A DNA stretch of 64,000 nucleotides from Hyphomicrobium denitrificans 1NES1 (GTDB lineage: Bacteria; Pseudomonadota; Alphaproteobacteria; Rhizobiales; Hyphomicrobiaceae), in NCBI RefSeq assembly GCF_000230975.2, contig NC_021172.1, positions 496,001-560,000 on the forward strand, in the 5' to 3' direction. Under the pieces are notes generated by a model that saw only the letters and a list, made by a program, of their open reading frames with translations, was not told the DNA's origin and did no database searches. Positions 59,671-64,000 of this stretch are shown one piece after another. The position numbers and the translations under genes were made by a program. Within the stretch, counting starts at the first letter, position 1; every line of letters starts with the position of its first letter.

Positions 59671-59877
59671 TTACTGGAATGCACATCCGCTTTTGAAGCC
59701 GAGCTTTTTGAAGATCATGGCCGCGGGGCAGAACCCGGTCATCGACGCCTGCATCAGGTTCGCGCCGACAAAAGCCGTAAGCAGATACCAGTAGGGGGAA
59801 ACATAGAAGCCGAGCGCAAGCGACAGAAGAATCATGAAGCCCGTAAAAAACATGACAGCGCGATCAATGGACATCAT
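59671..59877 (-). CDS. DUF2892 (YgaP-like) membrane protein
   Basis: A 68-residue protein with two helices (AVMFFTGFMILLSLALGFYV and YLLTAFVGANLMQASMTGF) and the conserved CPAAMIFKKLGF end, as in the membrane part of the YgaP rhodanese. GGGAG precedes the ATG pair. These proteins recur in sulfide/persulfide-related operons, in line with the BigR-like gene just upstream. Confidence 0.85.
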   Translation of the reverse strand: MMSIDRAVMFFTGFMILLSLALGFYVSPYWYLLTAFVGANLMQASMTGFCPAAMIFKKLGFKSGCAFQ

Positions 59878-59937
59878 CTAACTCCCTTGGATGGATGGTA
59901 CTCGTGCATGGCGGCGGCAGCCTCGCATTGCGACGTT

Positions 59938-60300
59938 TCATTTGCGTGGCCGTCCCGGCTGTGATTTTGAGCCAGCGCAATAGACTTCGTTGAGGACCTG
60001 CATAACGGCGAGAGCCGGCTCGCTTGCAATACGATACCAGATGGTCTGACCATCCCGGCGGCTGGCGATGATACGGTCGCGACGCAGCAGCGCGAGATGC
60101 TGGGACGCAGTGGAGTCGCGCACGCCAAGAAAATCCGCAAGCTGACCGACCGATTTCTCGCCATCGATTAGCTGGCAGAGAACCAGGAGACGGTGGCGGT
60201 TGGACAGCGCTTTCAGCAAAGCGCTTGATTCGTCGGCGGCGGCGCGCATGGCCTTGGAGTCGATCTTGGTTGCCGAAGTCGCGTTTATTCTAATATTCAT
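59938..60300 (-). CDS. BigR-like ArsR-family repressor
   Basis: ATG 60300 gives 120 residues. The winged helix is clear (LIDGEKSVGQLADFLGVRDS, TASQHLALLRRDRIIASRRD, GQTIWYRI). Two cysteines at positions 42 (VLCQL) and 108 (VYCAG) match the cysteine pair used by BigR/SqrR persulfide sensors, and the metal-binding ELCVCDL motif of classic ArsR is absent. It probably represses its own operon: DUF2892, adaptor and RND pump. The start codon lies inside an AT-rich inverted repeat. Confidence 0.85.
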   Translation of the reverse strand: MNIRINATSATKIDSKAMRAAADESSALLKALSNRHRLLVLCQLIDGEKSVGQLADFLGVRDSTASQHLALLRRDRIIASRRDGQTIWYRIASEPALAVMQVLNEVYCAGSKSQPGRPRK

Positions 60301-60330
60301 ATTTTCGAATATACATAATATAAAATATTC
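60293..60330. promoter_or_regulatory. AT-rich operator at the BigR-like gene
   Basis: Three alternating hexamers, ATATTC (60293), GAATAT (60307) and ATATTC (60325), form overlapping inverted repeats in an AT-rich island that covers the arsR-type start codon. This is the expected site for autorepression. Confidence 0.6.
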
Positions 60331-60412
60331 GTCAAGGCTGCGCCGATTGCCGCAGCAGCGGCTGGTCGTCATCCTTGCGTGGCTGGGTGCCAGACGCCGA
60401 TTGCCGTTGATT

Positions 60413-61198
60413 TCAGATGCCTTCGAGAATCCGGCGGAGCTGCTCCACCCCGCCTTCTGCGAACGCGCGGTGAACCTGAACGAGCGACGCTCCGGCGGCG
60501 AGCCGCGCCCGGACATCTTCCGATGTCCTGACCCCTCCGACGGAAATGACGGTGAGCCGGCCGACATAACTGCTTATCGCATGCAGCCGATGCAGACAGT
60601 CCGATACGAGGACAATGCCGTCGAGGCCATGTGATCGGGCCGCTGCAATAGCGGCCGGGATGGCGGCGCCTTGCTCGCCTCCTTCGAGCTTGATGAGCAG
60701 CGGTACCCGATGGTCGCAGACGGTCGAGAGTGCGTCGCGCGCAGCACTCAGACTTTGCACCAGCCGCTCGGCTCCCTGGGAATTTCCATTCCGCTGCATT
60801 GTCGGTGCGCTGAGATTGGCAACCACATAGTCGCCAATGAGCGCGGCCTGTTTCAGCCGTATTACAAAATCTTCGATAACGAGATCGTCGAGTCCCGGCC
60901 GGAGGCTGCCGATATTGATGCCGAGACGCGCACTGCCTGCGGGACGCATGAGTGGTCCGCCGTATGCTGTCGCAGAGTTGATGGTTCCGATTTCCACATG
61001 CCCAAAGCCGGCTGAGAGAAGTGACGGAGCGAATTCGCCCGTACGATCATACCCCGCGGCCAATCCCAATGGATTGGCGAACTCTAGACCCATTGTCATG
61101 AGCGGCCGGATGAGTGTCGCCTGCGCTCCGCACGCCCTAGGCGCGGCGTCCGGCTTTGACGTCGATGCGGTTCTTCGTGACGGCTGGCCCGCCATCAT
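60413..61198 (-). CDS. Dihydroorotate-dehydrogenase-like flavoprotein
   Basis: ATG 61198 overlaps the preceding stop (ATGA) and gives 261 residues; a long Pro/Arg-rich upstream extension is not protein-like. The TIM-barrel features are MGLEFANPLGLAAGYDRTGE, GFGHVEIGTINSATAYG, YVVANLSAPTMQRNG (Ser at the class 2 catalytic position) and TVISVGGVRTSEDVRARLAAG (phosphate binding). It is about 80 residues shorter than PyrD class 2 and lacks the N-terminal membrane helices, so a different substrate is likely. It is the last gene of the pqqE-containing operon. Confidence 0.75.
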   Translation of the reverse strand: MMAGQPSRRTASTSKPDAAPRACGAQATLIRPLMTMGLEFANPLGLAAGYDRTGEFAPSLLSAGFGHVEIGTINSATAYGGPLMRPAGSARLGINIGSLRPGLDDLVIEDFVIRLKQAALIGDYVVANLSAPTMQRNGNSQGAERLVQSLSAARDALSTVCDHRVPLLIKLEGGEQGAAIPAAIAAARSHGLDGIVLVSDCLHRLHAISSYVGRLTVISVGGVRTSEDVRARLAAGASLVQVHRAFAEGGVEQLRRILEGI

Positions 61199-62262
61199 CC
61201 CCTCCGGCGCTTGAAATCCGACATGAAGTCCGCAAGGGCCGTCACTGCTTCGTCCGTGACGCCATTGTAGAGCGACGCGCGGATACCCCCCACGGCGGGG
61301 TGACCCTGGAGATGGCAAAGGCCGTTCTCTTGGGCCTCTTGGAGGAAAAGCAGATCGAGCTCCGGCTGGGGAAGGCGAAAGCAGACGCTGACCGACGACC
61401 GATAACGGGGAGCCGCCAAGCAACGGTAGAAATTGTCCGCGTCGATCACTGCGTAGAGTTTTGCGCTCTTGGCAATGTTTCTCGCGGCGGCAGCGTCGAG
61501 CCCGCCCTGAGCCCGAAGCCAGGTCAACATTCTAAGAGCCACGAGGATGGCGAATGTCGGTGGCGTGTTGACCTTCGAGCCGGCGGCCGCCTGGCGAGCA
61601 TAGTCAAGGGAAGCAGGCGTTGCGTGCTTTGCCTGGCCGAGGAGGTCCTCATGCACGATCACGATCGTTAGTCCGGCTGCGCCGAGGTTCTTTTGAGCAC
61701 TCGCATAGACAAGACCGAAGCGCTCGATAGGGATCGGGCGGGTGAGAAAGTCCGCCGTCATATCCGCGATGAGTGGAACATCGGAGGCTTCGGGATATTC
61801 ATGGTACTGCAATCCCTCGGCGGTTTCGTTGCTGGTGTAATGGCAGTACGCAGCATCCGATGATCGGCGCCATGATGCGGGCTCGGGCAGCGAGCCATTG
61901 CTTCCGGATGCAATCACGCGGACGTCGCACCAGCCGGAGGCGGCTTCGATCGCTCGCCGTGACCAGTGCCCCGAGAGCACGTAGTCACAGGGGCGCGCCT
62001 CTCCTGCAAGGTTCATCGGCAGCGTTGTGAACTGTGTTGACGCGCCGCCCTGTAGAAAAAGTATCCTGTAGCATTCGGGCAATTCGAGAACAGCTCTTAG
62101 CTCGTGCTCGGCCTGCGCCAAAATATCGGCGAAGTCTTTTCCCGTGAACGGCAGCTCGAGCGCCGACATACCGCTTGCTTGCCATGCGATGACGTCTGCG
62201 CTGATCGCCGCAAGGATTTCGGCGGGAAGCTTGGACGATGCAGAGGCAAAGCTGAAACGCAT
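61195..62262 (-). CDS. SerC-like class V aminotransferase
   Basis: ATG 62262 with AGGCGGA upstream gives 355 residues; a TTG at 62280, overlapping the previous stop, is the alternative. The phosphoserine-aminotransferase pattern is clear: FLQGGASTQFTTLPMNLA, YCHYTSNETAEGLQY, IADMTADFLTRPI, the PLP lysine in YASAQKNLGAAG, and NTPPTFAILVAL. It would make phosphoserine from phosphohydroxypyruvate, feeding serine synthesis or, in a serine-cycle methylotroph, glycine/serine balance. It sits between a PuuD-like gene and a DHOD-like gene in a tightly coupled operon. Confidence 0.85.
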   Translation of the reverse strand: MRFSFASASSKLPAEILAAISADVIAWQASGMSALELPFTGKDFADILAQAEHELRAVLELPECYRILFLQGGASTQFTTLPMNLAGEARPCDYVLSGHWSRRAIEAASGWCDVRVIASGSNGSLPEPASWRRSSDAAYCHYTSNETAEGLQYHEYPEASDVPLIADMTADFLTRPIPIERFGLVYASAQKNLGAAGLTIVIVHEDLLGQAKHATPASLDYARQAAAGSKVNTPPTFAILVALRMLTWLRAQGGLDAAAARNIAKSAKLYAVIDADNFYRCLAAPRYRSSVSVCFRLPQPELDLLFLQEAQENGLCHLQGHPAVGGIRASLYNGVTDEAVTALADFMSDFKRRRG

Positions 62263-62276
62263 CTCGTCCGCCTTCG

Positions 62277-62783
62277 TCAACCGAGCGAGATGCCGCCGTG
62301 AGCCCCCGTTATCATAAGAGTGAGCGTCACAATGGAGAGAACCGTGTTAACTCGCGATGAGAGGAATGTGATCCGCGCGCAGCGAAGGCGTTCCTCTGTC
62401 GATGCCTCGACGAAACCGAGAACTTTTTTCTGGTGAGGCCACAGAACGAACCATAGGTTCGACACCATGAGCGTACCGGTCCAAGCTCCAAGCCCAATGA
62501 TCGCCGACGAGCCGGAAAGAGACAGCGCATCTACAAGGTCGCCGCGGCGCCACAGCATAAAGAGGCCGGTCGCAAGTACCACCAGGGATGCGTGGCGAAA
62601 AATTCCATGCTCGCGTTTGGACGCGGCAATGAATACCCCTCGCACAGCTTCCGGAGGACCGTCAGGCAATACGCGGCGGAATACCGGAATTTGAACCACG
62701 TTGACCCAGTTGTGTCCGACCCAAATGACGACGCCGGCAACGTGAAGCAAACGTGCCGCGATATCCAGGACTGCGAAATCCAT
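62277..62783 (-). CDS. PuuD-like (urate-oxidase N-domain type) membrane protein
   Basis: The 168-residue protein has four helices and the conserved elements LLHVAGVVIWVGHNWVNVVQ and NLWFVLWPHQKKVLG, as in the membrane domain of urate hydroxylase PuuD. It lacks the C-terminal cytochrome c domain of true PuuD, so urate oxidation is not implied. His residues in helices 1 and 3 may bind heme. It is 51 bases after pqqE and overlaps the next gene's possible TTG start. Confidence 0.65.
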   Translation of the reverse strand: MDFAVLDIAARLLHVAGVVIWVGHNWVNVVQIPVFRRVLPDGPPEAVRGVFIAASKREHGIFRHASLVVLATGLFMLWRRGDLVDALSLSGSSAIIGLGAWTGTLMVSNLWFVLWPHQKKVLGFVEASTEERLRCARITFLSSRVNTVLSIVTLTLMITGAHGGISLG

Positions 62784-62834
62784 TCTATATCACCGTAGAC
62801 TGCGACGCAGGCCCAAGTATCGAAGTTCTCCGCA

Positions 62835-63986
62835 TCAGCCGGCCTCCGAGCGCACACGGCGTTTTATCTCGCGCATCGTCAGAGGTTTGCTGCTATCGCT
62901 TTCGGCCTCGCCACGCTGCTCGGCGCGCGCAATGAGATTATCGATAAGGTGTCTGTTGGGTGATTTCGAGCAGACCGGGTCGGTGTTTGATGCATCGCCG
63001 GTGAAGAGAAAGGCTTGGCAGCGGCAGCCACCGAAATCCTTCTCCTTCTCGCTGCAGTTGCGACATGGCTCCGACATCCATGAGTCACCTCGGAAGGTGT
63101 TGAATGCCGGTGAATGGTGCCATATCCAGCCCAGATCGTGATCACGCACATTGGGAAAATCCATCCCCTTGATCAATCGCGCCTCCTGGCAGGGCAGTGC
63201 CGTGCCATCCGGTGCGATCGTGAGATGGACCGATCCCCAGCCGTTCATGCATGCTTTTGGGCGATCGTCGTAGTAGTCGGGAACGACGAAGAAGATGGTG
63301 AGCCTCTTGCCGAGTCGCGCGCGTGCAGCATTGACGGCCGCTTCCGACTTCGCCAACTGCTCGCGCGTCGGCAAAAGCTCTGCGCGGTTGACGAGGGCCC
63401 AATTGTAGTACTGCAGATTGGCGAACTCGAGGTATTCAACGCCAAGATCGGCCGCGAGATCGATCAAAGCCTCGGTTCGTTCGATGTTAAACCGGCTTAT
63501 GGGGACGTTCAGCACCATCGGAAACCCTTCGGCCTTGATCGCGCGTGCGATGGCGATCTTGTGCTCGAGTACGTCAACCCCGACGAGTTGTTCACTATGT
63601 TGCCGGTCGTTGGACTGGATGCTGAGCTGAATTTGTTTCAGTCCGGCGTTCTTCAGGGCACGAAGCCGCTCTGTGTTCAGTCCGACACCCGAGGTGATCA
63701 GGTTCGTGTAATAGCCAAGCGATTCAGCTTCAGCGACGAGTTCCTCGAGATCGTTGCGGAGCATCGGCTCGCCACCGGTAAAACCGAGCTGGAGCGATCC
63801 AAGGCGACGGCCCGCACGAAGAACCTCTTTCCATTGTTCGGTCGAGAGCTCGTTGCGGTATTGATCGAAGTCGACCGGATTGCTGCACCAAGGGCATTTG
63901 AGAGGACATTTGTAGGTCAGCTCGACGACGAGCCAGAGCGGCAAGCCAAGGCCGTCAAGACTTAATCCGGATCCATCCTTTGGCAT
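62835..63986 (-). CDS. pqqE: PQQ biosynthesis radical SAM protein PqqE
   Basis: ATG 63986 follows GGAGG at good spacing; the product has 383 residues. The radical SAM cluster motif CPLKCPWCSNP (Cys27, 31, 34) is preceded by the PqqE-typical PLWLVVELTYK, and GFTGGEPML is present. The C-terminal SPASM region binds auxiliary FeS clusters (ALPCQEA, EPCRNCSEKEKDFGGCRC). PqqE joins Glu and Tyr of the PqqA peptide, the first step of PQQ formation; PQQ serves methanol dehydrogenase. The upstream pqq genes would lie beyond the right edge of the window. Confidence 0.95.
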   Translation of the reverse strand: MPKDGSGLSLDGLGLPLWLVVELTYKCPLKCPWCSNPVDFDQYRNELSTEQWKEVLRAGRRLGSLQLGFTGGEPMLRNDLEELVAEAESLGYYTNLITSGVGLNTERLRALKNAGLKQIQLSIQSNDRQHSEQLVGVDVLEHKIAIARAIKAEGFPMVLNVPISRFNIERTEALIDLAADLGVEYLEFANLQYYNWALVNRAELLPTREQLAKSEAAVNAARARLGKRLTIFFVVPDYYDDRPKACMNGWGSVHLTIAPDGTALPCQEARLIKGMDFPNVRDHDLGWIWHHSPAFNTFRGDSWMSEPCRNCSEKEKDFGGCRCQAFLFTGDASNTDPVCSKSPNRHLIDNLIARAEQRGEAESDSSKPLTMREIKRRVRSEAG

Positions 63987-64000
63987 GTGCAACCTCCAAA

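Overview
The window looks like a chromosomal segment of a methylotrophic alphaproteobacterium, most likely Hyphomicrobium or a close relative. This rests on gene content: trimethylamine dehydrogenase, a dimethylamine monooxygenase operon, the N-methylglutamate synthase and gamma-glutamylmethylamide synthetase genes, pqqE, a cbb3 oxidase cluster and NnrS, with moderately high GC and Rhizobiales-like proteins. Genus is an inference; no rRNA or tRNA gene was seen. I saw no insertion sequence, prophage or CRISPR array.

Layout. 1-5.2 kb: the end of an AI-2E family transporter, three small membrane proteins, a cupin, an SPW-repeat protein, a ferredoxin-NADP reductase and a secreted protein. 5.9-11.1 kb: mgsABC, gmaS and a class I glutamine amidotransferase, the entry to the N-methylglutamate route for monomethylamine. 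11.5-15.6 kb: a TonB-dependent receptor with a clear terminator, then nagZ. 15.8-22.8 kb: ccoNOQP, two membrane-protein genes, ccoI and ccoS. 23-30.2 kb: stress and repair genes (HugZ-like protein, AlkA, MsrB, an ECF sigma/anti-sigma pair, a periplasmic catalase-like peroxidase) and an MFS transporter. 30.8-35.4 kb: a degenerate NuoE/NuoF-like protein, a LysR regulator and gdhA.

36-51 kb is the core methylated-amine region: a solute-binding-protein-like sensor candidate, a FadR-type GntR regulator divergent from tmd, trimethylamine dehydrogenase, a very large membrane FeS oxidoreductase fused to EtfB, EtfA, an APC permease, and the dimethylamine monooxygenase operon ending in a GcvT-like aminomethyltransferase and a strong terminator. 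The implied flow is TMA to DMA (Tmd), DMA to MMA (Dmm), and MMA to gamma-glutamylmethylamide and N-methylglutamate (GmaS, Mgs). Electrons from Tmd would pass through EtfAB directly into a DgcB-like membrane module and the quinone pool. N-methylglutamate dehydrogenase genes are not in the window.

51.3-64 kb: a DUF763 protein, NnrS with an FmdE-like protein, an RND efflux system under a BigR-like ArsR repressor, and an operon headed (within the window) by pqqE that also carries a PuuD-like membrane protein, a SerC-like aminotransferase and a dihydroorotate-dehydrogenase-like protein.

The most notable observations are the EtfB fusion next to Tmd, the lone binding protein without a clear signal peptide beside the tmd regulator, the degenerate NuoE/F protein, and perfect GC-rich hairpins without U-tracts at several gene junctions of the methylamine clusters.
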